A stretch of DNA of 64,000 nt from Haloglomus irregulare (GCF_007421925.1 NZ_QMDX01000002.1:1-64000), one strand, 5' to 3'; shown: positions 8,011-18,030, counted from the stretch's first letter. Made by a program: numbers and translations. The notes: a model not told the origin generated them from the letters alone.

Positions 8011-9057
8011 GTGCAGACGGAGCACGTCGTCCACGTCGCCGACGCCCGCGAGACGGCTCCCGCCCTCGGGACCGACAGCGTCGACCTCGTCGTCACGTCG
8101 CCGCCGTACCCGATGGTGGAGATGTGGGACGACTCGTTCGCCGCGCAGGACCCGCGCATCGGCGAGGCGCTCGACGCGAGCGACGGCGACCGGGCGTTCG
8201 AGTTGATGCACGACCTGCTGGATGGGGTCTGGGCCACGCTGCCGCGGGTCGTCCGGCCGGGCGGCATCGTCGTCGTCAACGTCGGGCCCGCCACGCGCAC
8301 CCTGGACGACTTCCAGCAGTACCCGAACCACGAGGCGGTCACCCGGCGGCTCCGGGCCCACGGCTTCCAGTCGCTGCCGGGCGTGCTGTGGCGCAAGCCG
8401 ACCAACAGCGCGGCCAAGTTCATGGGCAGTGGGATGTTGCCGACCAACGCCTACCCCACGCTGGAGCACGAGCACCTGCTCGTCTTCCGCAACGGGAGCA
8501 CCCGCTCGTTCCCGCCGGGCGAGGACCGGCGCTACGAGTCGGCCTACTTCTGGGAGGAGCGCAACCGCTGGTTCTCCGACCTCTGGGAGTTCGCCGGCGA
8601 GCGCCAGGCCCTGGGCGACGAGGGGGCTCGCGACCGCTCGGGCGCGTTCCCGCTGGCGCTACCGCTCCGGCTGGTGCGGATGTTCTCCGTCCACGGTGAC
8701 ACCGTCCTGGACCCGTTCTGGGGGACCGGGACGACGAGCCTCGCGGCGATGGTGGCGGGCCGCGCCTCTGTGGGCGTCGAGCGCGACCCCGACCTCGCCG
8801 CGACCTTCGACGAGCGCGCGGGCGAGGCGCCCGCGCTGTCGGCCTCGCTGGCCCGCGAACGGCTGGACCGCCACCGGGAGTTCGTCACCGAGCGTCGGGC
8901 CGACGGCGACGAGCCGGCCTACGAGGCCGAACACTACGACTTCCCGGTCGTCACGAAGCAGGAGCGCCGCATCCGGCTGTACGAGGCGACTGACGTGACC
9001 CGCGAGACGGCCACCGCTGACCGCCGCCGGTACGTCGCCCGTCACGAGCCGGTCTGA
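8011..9057 (+). CDS. Orphan DNA methyltransferase, probable N4-cytosine type
   Basis: 348 residues, starting at GTG. Catalytic motif IV TSPPYP at residues 29-34 precedes SAM motif I region DPFWGTGTT near residue 235, the permuted order of beta-class N4-cytosine/N6-adenine methyltransferases. The SPPY (not DPPY) form favours N4-methylcytosine. No restriction endonuclease or specificity gene is adjacent, so it is solitary. Haloarchaea carry a conserved solitary CTAG methyltransferase (Zim in Haloferax), which this could be: the tetramer CTAG looks rare in this window. The C-terminal 60 residues are a charged extension. Target assignment is inference. Confidence 0.8.
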   Translation: MQTEHVVHVADARETAPALGTDSVDLVVTSPPYPMVEMWDDSFAAQDPRIGEALDASDGDRAFELMHDLLDGVWATLPRVVRPGGIVVVNVGPATRTLDDFQQYPNHEAVTRRLRAHGFQSLPGVLWRKPTNSAAKFMGSGMLPTNAYPTLEHEHLLVFRNGSTRSFPPGEDRRYESAYFWEERNRWFSDLWEFAGERQALGDEGARDRSGAFPLALPLRLVRMFSVHGDTVLDPFWGTGTTSLAAMVAGRASVGVERDPDLAATFDERAGEAPALSASLARERLDRHREFVTERRADGDEPAYEAEHYDFPVVTKQERRIRLYEATDVTRETATADRRRYVARHEPV

Positions 9058-9083
9058 GGCCGTGTCGTCGCGGCCACGCGCGG

Positions 9084-10784
9084 TCAGGGCTCGCCGGTCG
9101 GCAGGTCGATGCGGACGACCGCCCCTCGCGGCTCGTTGTCGGCGAACGAGAGCTCCCCCCCGAGCCGCGTCACCCCCCACTCGACGGCCCACAGCCCGAG
9201 GCCGGTGCTGTGCTCGAGCGGGTCCTCCGTCCCGGCGGCGATGACGGACCGCTCCATCTCCGGGATGCCCGGGCCGTTGTCGCTGACGGCCAGCCGGAAG
9301 CGGTCCTCGCTCCGGTCCGCCGACACGACCACGATGGGTTCGTCGGCGTCGTTGTGCTGGCAGGCGTTCTCGATGACGTTCTCGAGGACGACCCGGAGCA
9401 CCCGCCCGTCGACGGGGAGCGTCGAGTCCGCCGGCACGGCCGTCGTCACCTCGACCGCCGGGTAGCGCTCGCCGACCGCGGAGACGGCCGTCTCGACGGT
9501 CGCCGCCACGTCGACCGCCGGCTCGGGGTGCTCCTCGAACGACATCATCCGCTCGACCTCCCGGGCACGCTCGCCGAGTTCGACCAGTTCGTCCGCCGTC
9601 CGCCGGATCTGTTCGGCTCCCGTCGAGGGGTCGATACCGGCGCCGTCGGTGATGAGCTCGGCGTTGCCGCGGATGACGTTCATGTCGTTCCGGAGGTTGT
9701 GACGGAGCACGCGGCTGAGCACCTGGAGCCGCTGTTCCCGGGTCCGGCGGCGGGTCACGTCGCGCAACACGATGACGGTACCGAGCCGGATGTCCCCCCG
9801 TCCGGCGACCGCCGAGAGGCCGGGCTGGAACCAGCGGGACCCCTCGGTCGTCTCCAGCGAGAGCCGGTCGCGCTCGCGGAGCGTCCCGATGTCGACGCCG
9901 ACGACCCGTTCGAGCGGGCTCCCGACGGCGCGGCTGGGGTCGAAGGTTCGACAGGCCGCCTCGTTCGCGCACAGGACGGTCCCCGAGTCGTCGACGGTCA
10001 GCATCGGGTCGTCGAGACTGTCGAGCGCGGTCCGCGACCCGACCGTCCCGGCCGCGGGCAGCGTCTCGAACAGGCCCCCGACACCGGCCACCGTGCCGAC
10101 CGCGACCACGCTCACGGCGTAGCAGCCGCCGATGAGCGCCAGCGCCGTCGCGTAGTCGGTCGCCGCCATCACCTCCGGCATCAGCAGGTAGCCCCCCCAC
10201 TGCCAGACGCCGAGGAAGGAGAGCGTGACGACCACGCCGGGGCCGAGGTGGTCGTACTGGACGACGGTTCCGACGACGAGCGCGACCGCGACGAAGATGA
10301 CCCCCGAGGCGTAGTAGAGCCCGACCTCGCGAACCGCGACGAGCAGGTCCAGCGCCAGCGGCGAGAGCCCGGGCGGCGCGGGCCCCATCATGCCGGTGCC
10401 GCCGCCCATTCCCGTCCCCATCGACGGCGGCCGCAGCAGGTGGTACGCCACCCCGGACCCGCCGGCGGCCACCGCGGGGAGCGCGAACGCCGCCAGCCGC
10501 CACGGCGTGGTCACGAGATCGAGCCCGTAGTAGTCGAGCGCGAAGGCCCCGAACGCGACCGGGATTGCGAGCAGTGTCAGCAGCCAGACCACGCTGTACG
10601 CCGGGCGGTTCGGGGCGACGGCGGCCAGCGCGAGGGCACTCGTCCCGAGCAGTCCTATCAGGACCGAGAAGCTCCGCGCGCTGGGCGCCCGCCACGCTGA
10701 TCGCGTCCACGCCGCCGCCACCAGCAGTGCCACCCCGCTCGCCCCCGCCAGCACCCGAGCGACGGTGAGGAGTTCGATCGCCAT
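9084..10784 (-). CDS. Membrane sensor histidine kinase with PAS domain
   Basis: 566 residues. About seven hydrophobic segments in residues 1-240 (histidine-kinase 7TM type), then a PAS domain (about 250-345), a HisKA-like helix with phosphoacceptor His362 in RVLRHNLRNDMN, and a HATPase_c domain with N-box ENVIENACQHN, G1 DNGPGIP and G2 GLGLW. The LRHNLRND context is the usual haloarchaeal H-box. A Met/Gly-rich loop (about 120-137, containing MGTGMGGGTGMM) between membrane segments is odd. No response regulator is adjacent, so it is an orphan kinase. A TTAATAT element lies about 25 bases upstream of the ATG. Confidence 0.93.
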   Translation of the reverse strand: MAIELLTVARVLAGASGVALLVAAAWTRSAWRAPSARSFSVLIGLLGTSALALAAVAPNRPAYSVVWLLTLLAIPVAFGAFALDYYGLDLVTTPWRLAAFALPAVAAGGSGVAYHLLRPPSMGTGMGGGTGMMGPAPPGLSPLALDLLVAVREVGLYYASGVIFVAVALVVGTVVQYDHLGPGVVVTLSFLGVWQWGGYLLMPEVMAATDYATALALIGGCYAVSVVAVGTVAGVGGLFETLPAAGTVGSRTALDSLDDPMLTVDDSGTVLCANEAACRTFDPSRAVGSPLERVVGVDIGTLRERDRLSLETTEGSRWFQPGLSAVAGRGDIRLGTVIVLRDVTRRRTREQRLQVLSRVLRHNLRNDMNVIRGNAELITDGAGIDPSTGAEQIRRTADELVELGERAREVERMMSFEEHPEPAVDVAATVETAVSAVGERYPAVEVTTAVPADSTLPVDGRVLRVVLENVIENACQHNDADEPIVVVSADRSEDRFRLAVSDNGPGIPEMERSVIAAGTEDPLEHSTGLGLWAVEWGVTRLGGELSFADNEPRGAVVRIDLPTGEP

Positions 10785-10805
10785 GTACGTCCACCGAGCG
10801 TCACG

Positions 10806-10812
10806 ATATTAA
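10806..10812 (-). promoter_or_regulatory. TATA-like element of the histidine kinase
   Basis: Minus strand TTAATAT centred about 25 bases before the kinase ATG, in otherwise GC-rich DNA. Predicts a leaderless transcript. Confidence 0.4.
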
Positions 10813-10887
10813 CGCCTTGCCGGCCGTGTCCCGGTGGCGCCAGAGGACCGCCGGAACGTCCTTGAGGCCGGCGGCCCCGGAGCGCGT

Positions 10888-11586
10888 ATGACGCTCCAGT
10901 TCGACGACTTCGTGCTGGCGGCGGCCACCGCCGACCTCGGCGAGGAGCCGGTCGCCCGCGAGCACGCCGACGCCGTCGAGTTCCGGATGGACATGGCGGC
11001 CGAGCCGCTGGACGCGCTGGCGGCGTACGACGGCGACCTCCCCGTCATCGCGACCAACCGCGCCGCATGGGAGGGGGGCGAAGCCGACGACGAGGGCCGA
11101 CTGGCCGCGCTCCGGGCGGCGGCCGAGCACGACGCCGTCGCCGCCGTCGACGTCGAACTGGCCGCGCTGACCGGCGACGCGGCGGGGCCGGCGACCGCCG
11201 ACGCGGCCGCCGCGACGGCCGCCCACGCCCGCGACCACGGGGCGAGCGTCATCGTCTCGGCGCACGACTTCGAGCGGACGCCGCCGCGCGAGGCGCTGGC
11301 GCGGCTGCTCGAACGCGCGAGCGAGCACGGCGACGTGGCGAAGCTGGCGGTCACGGCGACCGACCTCGACGACGCGCTCCGGGTGCTCGGGGCGACCCGC
11401 GCGGCCGCGGCCGACGGCCTGACGGTCGCCACCATGGCGATGGGACCGGCCGGCAGCCACACCCGGGCGGTCGCGCCGGTGTACGGCTCCCGCATCGGCT
11501 ACGCCCCGGTCGCCCCCGAGCGCGCGACCGCGCCCGGCCAGTACGACCTCGCGACGCTCCGGGCGCTGGTCGACCGGCTCGGATAG
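10888..11586 (+). CDS. aroD: 3-dehydroquinate dehydratase, type I
   Basis: 232 residues. Converts 3-dehydroquinate to 3-dehydroshikimate in aromatic amino acid synthesis. Class I Schiff-base enzyme: general base His126 in VSAHDFERTP, Schiff-base Lys152 in VAKLAVTA, and the substrate-binding AMGPAGSHTR block. The ATG at 10888 is chosen over an upstream in-frame ATG at 10834, because it begins at the conserved core. Divergent from the histidine kinase. No other aro genes are nearby. Confidence 0.93.
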   Translation: MTLQFDDFVLAAATADLGEEPVAREHADAVEFRMDMAAEPLDALAAYDGDLPVIATNRAAWEGGEADDEGRLAALRAAAEHDAVAAVDVELAALTGDAAGPATADAAAATAAHARDHGASVIVSAHDFERTPPREALARLLERASEHGDVAKLAVTATDLDDALRVLGATRAAAADGLTVATMAMGPAGSHTRAVAPVYGSRIGYAPVAPERATAPGQYDLATLRALVDRLG

Positions 11587-11711
11587 GCCATGACCGGCGA
11601 TGCGACGGGGTGGCTCCGGCCCCCAACGTCCACATCCACCCCTCATAACCCGAACATCCGCCCGGATGCCCCCGGGGAATTTATGAGCGGGGGGGCGCAA
11701 CCGACCGGGAA

Positions 11712-12152
11712 GTGGCACCGAACGACCGCAAGCGGCCGTGGCTCGCGGCGATGCTCGCCCTGCAACCCGGACTCGGGCACGCCTACCTGCGGTCCTGGGT
11801 CCGGGCGACCCTCTGGTTCGGGCTCTGGGTAGCCACGGTGCTGGTCGTCGTGCCGGCTCCCGGCGCGCCGGCGACGGAGCCGCTCGCCTTCCTCGCCGGC
11901 CTGGCCGACGGGCTCGGCGCCGTCGAGTTCGAGGCGTCGCTGGCGCTCGCCTCCGTCACCGTCTTCAGCGTCCTCGACGCCTACTGGCTCGGCGTGCGGG
12001 AGCTCGCCCGCAGCGACGACTTCGCCGACGAGGGGACCACCGCCTGCCCCACCTGCGGTCGGGACATCGACCCGGAACTGGCGTTCTGTCACTGGTGCAC
12101 GACGGAGCTCGACGCCGCCGACCCCGAGCGCGGCTCCGGCGAGACCGGGTGA
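11712..12152 (+). CDS. Membrane protein with C-terminal zinc ribbon
   Basis: 146 residues from a GTG start. Two hydrophobic segments at about 10-55 and 75-97 (WLAAMLALQPGLGHAYL; ALASVTVFSVLDAYWLGV), then a soluble tail with paired cysteines, CPTC and CHWC, forming a zinc ribbon. The glycine-rich QPGLGHAYLR start of the first hydrophobic region is common in small haloarchaeal membrane proteins of this architecture. Function unknown. Confidence 0.65.
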   Translation: MAPNDRKRPWLAAMLALQPGLGHAYLRSWVRATLWFGLWVATVLVVVPAPGAPATEPLAFLAGLADGLGAVEFEASLALASVTVFSVLDAYWLGVRELARSDDFADEGTTACPTCGRDIDPELAFCHWCTTELDAADPERGSGETG

Positions 12153-12366
12153 CGGCGCGCGACCCGTGCTGGTGATCGTCGCCGACACGGGCTACTGCGA
12201 AACTGTCGGTAGAAATGTCGAGATAGCTCCGTATCGTACGACTACTCCGACGAAACGGGTTAGAGGGGAGGTATATCCATAATCGGGCGGATACAGCCGT
12301 TCTCCCGTGATTCCCCGCGAGACCCGTAACCGAAACCCGCTTTCCGGGCCGTACACAACTCCGGGT

Positions 12367-12876
12367 ATGCAGATTCACATCGTGACGGGAACCGGCGCCG
12401 GCCGGACGGCACTGTCGGCGTACGACGCCGCGCTCGCGGCGGCGGGCGTCCACGACTGCAACCTCGTCACGATCTCGTCGGTCGTCCCCGCCGAGGCGAC
12501 GGTCGAGCGTGTCGGGACGGCGCCCGACCTCGGCCCGGTCGGCGACCGGCTGACGGTCGTCCAGTCGCGCGCGACGGTCGGTCCCGGCGCGGAGGGGACC
12601 GCGTGCGCGGCGCTCGGCTGGGCCCGCGGGCCGGACGGGCGCGGGATCATGTACGAGGCGTCGGGTCCGGACGTCGAAGCCGCGACGGAGGCCGTCGAGG
12701 TGGGGCTGGAGGACGGCGTGGCCATCCGGGACTGGGAGGCCGTGACCCGCGGGTTCGAGACCGTGCGGGCCGACCCCGCGGACCCCGCGGTCGTCGCGCC
12801 GGGCGCGACCCCGGGCGACCGCTACACCGTGGCGGTCGCGCTGGCCGTCTACGGCGAGTCGATGCCGATCGCCTGA
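12367..12876 (+). CDS. pdaD: Pyruvoyl-dependent arginine decarboxylase
   Basis: 169 residues. The family makes agmatine from arginine; in archaea agmatine is used for polyamines and for agmatidine in tRNA-Ile2. The proenzyme self-cleaves at a Ser-Ser pair to create the pyruvoyl group; here Ser37-Ser38 in TISSVVP fits. The downstream glycine-rich block GPGAEGTACAALGWARG is characteristic. An ATG at 12367 begins the conserved MQIHIVTGTGAG; an upstream in-frame ATG at 12307 would add only promoter-like sequence. Monocistronic. Confidence 0.88.
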   Translation: MQIHIVTGTGAGRTALSAYDAALAAAGVHDCNLVTISSVVPAEATVERVGTAPDLGPVGDRLTVVQSRATVGPGAEGTACAALGWARGPDGRGIMYEASGPDVEAATEAVEVGLEDGVAIRDWEAVTRGFETVRADPADPAVVAPGATPGDRYTVAVALAVYGESMPIA

Positions 12877-12943
12877 GACGGGTCGTCGGTCACCGGCCGC
12901 CGACGGTTTTAACCGGCCGCCGCGGCTACCTGTTGGTCGTCAG

Positions 12944-13264
12944 ATGCATGGAAACACGCCGTACGCGGGGCGACCGGGCGAGGGCGAGACGACGAGCGCA
13001 CAGCGACGCGCGGTCCGGCGTGACCTCGCGGCGGTGACGGCCTCGACCCGCTCGCTGCTGACCGACGAGTTCGTCGTCGGTGGGGAGGTGACCGACGGTG
13101 CCGACGGGCTCGGCGCGACCATCGCGGTTCGACCCCCGGCAGGGCAGGTGGTGAGCGTCCGGCTGGACCCGGACGACCTGAAGAACGAACTCGCACCCGA
13201 GCTCGCGGCCGGCGCCGCGTTCCAGGTGCTCCGTTCGGACGCGGCCCCCGACCACGCCTCGTAG
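12944..13264 (+). CDS. Conserved haloarchaeal hypothetical protein
   Basis: 106 residues, soluble, no signal peptide or membrane segment. The N-terminal 20 residues are polar (MHGNTPYAGRPGEGET), followed by a helix-rich segment (about 20-40) and an alternating beta region (VVGGEVTDG...ATIAVRPPAGQVVSVRLDP). I recognise it only as a small protein typical of haloarchaea. It converges with the small membrane gene at 13271-13555, with six bases between stops. Confidence 0.6.
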   Translation: MHGNTPYAGRPGEGETTSAQRRAVRRDLAAVTASTRSLLTDEFVVGGEVTDGADGLGATIAVRPPAGQVVSVRLDPDDLKNELAPELAAGAAFQVLRSDAAPDHAS

Positions 13265-13270
13265 CGACTC

Positions 13271-13555
13271 CTACGCGGGCGGGGCCAGGAACAGCGCCCA
13301 GCCGACGATTCCCGCGGCGACCAGACCCCCGGCGCCCAGCGCCAGCGCCACCGAGAGCGAGGAGAACGTGGCGACGAGCGCGCCGACAGCCAGCGGCGCC
13401 GGCACCGCCGCCAGCACCGCGTCGTACTGCGTGTCCCGCGCCGCGGCCGCGGCGGCTTCGCTGCCGGCCGGATGGGCCTCGGCGTGGACGTGCGCGGCGA
13501 CCGGGTCCGGCTCCTCGTCGGGCCCGTCGCTCGGCGACTCGGTCGACCCCGTCAC
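13271..13555 (-). CDS. Small membrane protein, two helices
   Basis: 94 residues. Acidic, His-containing N-terminal half (about 1-45), then two hydrophobic helices at about 47-70 and 73-92 rich in Ala, Gly and Leu. No recognised domain. The ending FLAPPA places the C-terminus right at the membrane. Convergent with the preceding gene; function unknown. Confidence 0.55.
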   Translation of the reverse strand: MTGSTESPSDGPDEEPDPVAAHVHAEAHPAGSEAAAAAARDTQYDAVLAAVPAPLAVGALVATFSSLSVALALGAGGLVAAGIVGWALFLAPPA

Positions 13556-13691
13556 GCCCCGACCGAGCGCCGCCCGCTAATTAAATATTATTGCTCCGCC
13601 CGGCACCCGGTCACGTCCGGGTGTCGTCTCACGCGCTGAACCACTCGCTCACTCGTTGGGTTGAAATAAAAAACTACACGTTATCCTGTCG

Positions 13692-15531
13692 ATGTGGGGT
13701 TCGGACAGGACGGATGGGGGCATCGACAGACGTACAATCCTCCTGCTGATGGGGGGGTCGCTGGTCGGCCTGACGGGCGGCGTCGCGGCCCCACCGGGGG
13801 GGAACGGACGTGGGGGCGACGGGAACTCGGGGACCGGCGACCGGGAGGAGCGTCGGGCACGCGCCGCCCAGCGGCGCCGTGCGTCCATCGAGACCAACCT
13901 CGAGGACCGCCCGATACACGAGCACCCCACGAACGGGGACGAGGACCGGTTCGACCGCGGGGTGAACTACTTCGCCTCGTTCTCGAAGGGGGCTCCCACA
14001 CGACGAGGTCGGCGAGGTCGACCCGGACGCGTTCGAGACGCTCCGCGAGGCGCTCGGGACCGACGGGGGCGGGGACTTCGATGCCATCCCCGAGCCGGGG
14101 CCGCGACCGCTCACCAACCCCGAAGCGGGGGTCTCGTACAATCCGGTCGGGATCGACCCGAACGACGTCTACGCGCCCGCGGCGCCGCCCTTCGACAGCG
14201 CCGAGGCGGCCGCGGAGATGGTCGAACTGTACTGGCAGGCCCTGCTGCGGGACGTCCCGTTCCACGAGTACGGGGAGCACGAGGACGTGGGGACGGCCGC
14301 CACCGAGCTGGCCGGGCTGTCGGATTTCCCCGGACCGACGGACCCGTCGAGCCTCTTCCGCGGGACCGTCCCCGGCGTCGACGCGGGCCCGTACATCAGC
14401 CAGTTCCTCTACAAGGACTTCGAGCGGGGTGTCTACAAGCGCGACCAGCAGCTCCGGCCGCTGGAGCCGACCGACTACATGCTCGACTACGAGGACTGGC
14501 TGGCGGTCCAGAACGGGAAGATCCCGGACGGCGGCATCAACCGCTCCACCCCCGACCAGCCGTCGCTATCCGACGCGGATATCCGTGCGGACGACAGCCG
14601 GTACCTCGTGACGGGGCGTGACCTGGCGACGTACGTCGGGGAGAACGTCTCACAGCAGCCGTACGTCAACGCCGCGCTCATCCTCCAGAACAGCGAACCC
14701 GGGGACGACTCGGCAGGGAACCTCGCGCTTGATGAGGGGAGCTTTGCGGCGGACGGCCCTGGGGCGATTCCCCTCGACCCGGGGCTGCCCGTCGACCCGA
14801 ACGTCCCGGACGGGTTCATCGATTACGTGCGGAGCGGGTACCAATCACTGCTGGGCGGCATCCTGCAAGCGCACGCACACGCTGCCTGGTATCACAAGTG
14901 GCGGGTCCACCGGCGGCCACGCCCGGAGGAGATCGGCGGCCGCGTGTATCAGATCGAGAACGACGCCAGTATCGGCGGCCAGCCGGCCGCCGAACGGTAC
15001 CCACTCGACGACCAGCTGCTGGAGTCGACGGCCCTGACCGAAACCCAGGAGCGCCTCGACACCTCGTTGCTCCCACAGGCGTACCCGGACGGGTCGCCGA
15101 CACATCCCTCGTATCCGGGTGGGCATGCGGTCACTGCCGGGTCGAACGCGACGATCCTGAAGGCGTACTTCGACGAGGGCGCGGTCATCACGAATCCGGT
15201 CCGGCCGACGACCGACGACCAGGGCCGCTACACGGAGCTCGAGGTACTCGACCTGGAGCTGACCGTCGGGGGGGAGATCAACAAGCTCGCGACGAACGTC
15301 GCCTACGCCCGGAGCTGGGCGGGCATCCACTACCGGAGCGACACGACCGCAGGGCTGCGTATCGGCGAGCGCATCGCGACGAGCGTGCTCCGCGACCGGC
15401 TGCGACAGCGGCCCGAGGGCGCGTACGGTTCCCGCGGCGCCTTCAGCTTCACCACGTTCGACGGGGTCGAGGTCACCGTGACCTCGGACGGCGTGGAGCC
15501 CGCCGAGGCGTTCGACCCGCCGCTGTACTGA
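13692..15531 (+). pseudogene. Vanadium-dependent haloperoxidase family protein, frameshifted
   Basis: PAP2/vanadium haloperoxidase superfamily. The first frame starts MWGSDRTDGGIDRRTILLLMGG, a Tat-like twin-arginine signal, and runs to FASFSKG. The correct continuation LPHDEVGEVDPDAFETL lies one frame over, so one extra G in the G5 run at 13988-13992 breaks the gene. The remainder, to the stop at 15531, is intact. It keeps the vanadate-site blocks: HKWRVHRRPRPEE, PSYPGGHAVTAGS, and ARSWAGIHYRSD with its Arg and His. Restored, the protein would be about 612 residues and exported. An AT-rich patch (13663-13677) lies just upstream. It could be real decay, sequence error, or recoding. Confidence 0.85.
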
Positions 15532-15549
15532 GCGGCGCGTGGCCGGCCG

Positions 15550-17376
15550 CTACTTCCCCCAGAACGGGTCCCGCTTCCGGTGCTTGTCGAGGTACATCCC
15601 GAGCGCCTCCAACTCGTCGGCGGGGATCTCGTCGGAGAGCTCCTGCTCGAGGATCTTGGCGTGTTTCTCCGGGAGTTCGGTCCAGAGTTCGTCGCCCTCC
15701 TCGATCTGGCGGCCGACGGTGGGGCCGTCGATGGAGACGGCTGCGCGCTCGCCGGCCCGGAGTTCGTCGACGTCCTCGCCCTCGTCCTGGATCGATTTCA
15801 GGTCGCCGACCCGCTCGGGCTCGGTGCCGTTCCACGTGACGACCTTCGAGTTGCGCTTCAGCGTGCCCGACATGACCTCCACCCCGACGACGGCGGGGTT
15901 GGACTGGCGGAAGGTGTGGTCCTGGAGCACCTGGAACCGGGCCGGGCGCTGGATCTTGTCGAGCACGTTCTCCTGCTGGGCGCGCTCGATCTCGGCGACG
16001 TACTCCTCGTACTCCTCGACGAGCTGGTAGATGACGTCGTCCTCGAACAGGCTGACGCCGGTCTCCTCGGCCCGGCGCTCGGCGTCGGGCAGCACGTCGA
16101 CGTTGAACGCGAGGATGGTCTCGTGCCTGGACTCGTTGGCGGTGTCCGCGACGGCGATATCCCGCGGGGCCACGTCGCCGACCTCGGCGCGGACGATGGG
16201 GACCTCGGCGTCGGCCAGCGCGTCGGCGATGGCCTCCAGCGACCCCAGCGTGTCCGCCTTGACGACGACGCCCTCCTCGGCGGTCTCGACCTCGAACTGC
16301 GCGAGCTCGGCCTCGACCGCCTCGATGACGCTGGCCTCGCCCCGGTCGCGGACGACCCGGACCGGCGCGCCGGCCATGGCGTCGTCCAGCCCGGGCGCGG
16401 CGATCTTGATACCGGCCGCGGCGACGACCTCGTCGACCGTCTCGAACCGGCTCTCGGTCCGGATCTCCGCGAGCGGCCGGGGCTGGAGCAGCGCCCGGAC
16501 GTCGGTGACGATGGGCTCGTTCATCCCCCCCACGACGATGTGGTCGTCCTCGCGGACCGTGCCGTCGTACAGCACCACGTCGATGGTGGTGCCGAACCCC
16601 TGCTCCTCCTTTACCTCCAGCACCGTGCCGGCGCCCGGGCCGGACGTATCGATGGACATCTCCTCCTTCATGTAGCGCTGGGAGAGGCCCATCATGACCG
16701 CCAGCAGGTCCGGGACGCCCTCGCCGGTCATCGCCGAGCAGGGGACGACGCCGATGTTGTTGCGGAAGTCCTGGACCCGCCAGTACATGTCCGAGGAGAA
16801 GCCGTGGTCGGACATCTGGCCGATGATCTCGTAGAGCCGGTCGTTGAGGTCGGACTCGGCCCGGTCGGACTGGGCCTCGATCGACCCCTGGATGGGCGTG
16901 TCCGGCTGCGGATTCCAGCCCGGCACCGTGTCGACCTTGTTCGCGGCGACGACGAACGGCGTCTGGGTCCGCTTGAGGATGTCGATGGCCTCTAGCGTCT
17001 GGGGCTGGAACCCGTCGTTCACGTCGACGACGAGGATGGCGATGTCGGCGAGCGCGCCGCCGCGCGAGCGCAGCGTCGAGAACGAGTGGTGGCCGGGCGT
17101 GTCGATGAACAGCAGCCCGGGCAGATCGAAGTCGTCCGGGTCGACGAGCCGGCCGGACAGATCCGAGATGACGTCGAGCGGGACGGCCGTCGCGCCGATA
17201 TGCTGCGTGATGGCGCCGGCCTCCCCCTCGGTGACGGCGGAGCCACGGATCTTGTCCAGCAACGTCGTCTTGCCGTGGTCGACGTGGCCGAGGACGGCCA
17301 CGATCGGCGTACGGAGCTCGCCGGGGTCGGTCCCGTCCTCGGCGTCGGCATCGGAGTCGGCGTCGGCGTTTGACAT
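15550..17376 (-). CDS. infB: Translation initiation factor aIF5B (IF-2)
   Basis: 608 residues. Ribosome-dependent GTPase for subunit joining; archaeal short form without the long eukaryotic N-terminus. G1 GHVDHGKT at 30-37, DTPGHHSF (G3) near 92-99, NKVD (G4), then domains II-IV. The C-terminal [15 protein letters not shown] is the usual archaeal ending. The first 22 residues are Asp/Ala-rich. No intein is present although IF-2 is a known intein site in archaea. Convergent with the haloperoxidase gene, 18 bases apart. Confidence 0.97.
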   Translation of the reverse strand: MSNADADSDADAEDGTDPGELRTPIVAVLGHVDHGKTTLLDKIRGSAVTEGEAGAITQHIGATAVPLDVISDLSGRLVDPDDFDLPGLLFIDTPGHHSFSTLRSRGGALADIAILVVDVNDGFQPQTLEAIDILKRTQTPFVVAANKVDTVPGWNPQPDTPIQGSIEAQSDRAESDLNDRLYEIIGQMSDHGFSSDMYWRVQDFRNNIGVVPCSAMTGEGVPDLLAVMMGLSQRYMKEEMSIDTSGPGAGTVLEVKEEQGFGTTIDVVLYDGTVREDDHIVVGGMNEPIVTDVRALLQPRPLAEIRTESRFETVDEVVAAAGIKIAAPGLDDAMAGAPVRVVRDRGEASVIEAVEAELAQFEVETAEEGVVVKADTLGSLEAIADALADAEVPIVRAEVGDVAPRDIAVADTANESRHETILAFNVDVLPDAERRAEETGVSLFEDDVIYQLVEEYEEYVAEIERAQQENVLDKIQRPARFQVLQDHTFRQSNPAVVGVEVMSGTLKRNSKVVTWNGTEPERVGDLKSIQDEGEDVDELRAGERAAVSIDGPTVGRQIEEGDELWTELPEKHAKILEQELSDEIPADELEALGMYLDKHRKRDPFWGK

Positions 17377-17478
17377 ATGGAGATCACCCGAGAACGTCTG
17401 TTGCCGTGGTCTCCGTCCCGAGGGGGTTTGAACCTGTCCAAGCCACCGCGACGAGACACACGGGCCGCGACGGCCCGA

Positions 17479-18030
17479 CTACTCGACGGCGAACGAGCCC
17501 ACCATCCCCGCGGACTGGTGCGGTTGGCATTTGTACTCGTAGTCGCCCGCCACCTCGAACGTGTATGAATACGTATGACCCTCTGAATACAGTTGCTCGT
17601 CCTCTCCAGCCCAATCAGCTCCCGACGGCTGCCCGCCGTCGTCCGGCGAGACGTTGTGACCGCCGCTGGCCCACTCCCAGAGCACGGTGTCGCCCGTGCC
17701 GATGCTGAACGTCTCCGGGTCGAACCGGAGACGGCCGTCGGGCGCCACGACGACCCGCTGGTCCGGCTCCGGCGTCGCCGTCGCGGTCGGTGTGGGCTCC
17801 TCCGTCGCGGTCGGCGTCTCGGTGGCCGTCGGTTCGTCGGTCGCGGTCGGGGAGTCCGTCGGCTCGTCCGTGGCCGTGGGGGAGTCCATCGGCTCGTCGG
17901 TCGGGGTGGCCGTCGGTTCGTCCGTGGCCGTGGGTTCGGTCCCACCGTCCCCACCATCGCCCGTGCAGCCCGCGAGTGCGACCGGGACGCCGGCAGCGGC
18001 GGCCGCACGGAGGAATCGTCGCCTGTCCAT
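17479..18030 (-). CDS. Halocyanin-like blue copper lipoprotein
   Basis: 183 residues. Twin-arginine start MDRRRFLRAAAAAG followed by lipobox LAGC with Cys22, so Tat-exported and lipid-anchored. Residues about 30-90 are a Thr/Glu/Pro linker made of repeated TDEPT-type units, probably glycosylated and lifting the domain off the membrane. Residues 92-183 are a type I copper domain: ligands His125 (GGHNV), Cys168 (YKCQPHQSAGM), His171 and Met176. Acts as a small electron carrier. ATG at 18030 is chosen for the signal; an in-frame ATG 36 bases upstream would bury it. TTTTAT lies about 25 bases upstream. Confidence 0.93.
   Translation of the reverse strand: MDRRRFLRAAAAAGVPVALAGCTGDGGDGGTEPTATDEPTATPTDEPMDSPTATDEPTDSPTATDEPTATETPTATEEPTPTATATPEPDQRVVVAPDGRLRFDPETFSIGTGDTVLWEWASGGHNVSPDDGGQPSGADWAGEDEQLYSEGHTYSYTFEVAGDYEYKCQPHQSAGMVGSFAVE

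Noticed and set aside
17390-17480. tRNA-like segment with GGTTCAAAC on the minus strand
   Set aside because: The T-arm does not pair and no cloverleaf or acceptor stem can be built; an imperfect GTCTC/GAGAC hairpin is all that remains.
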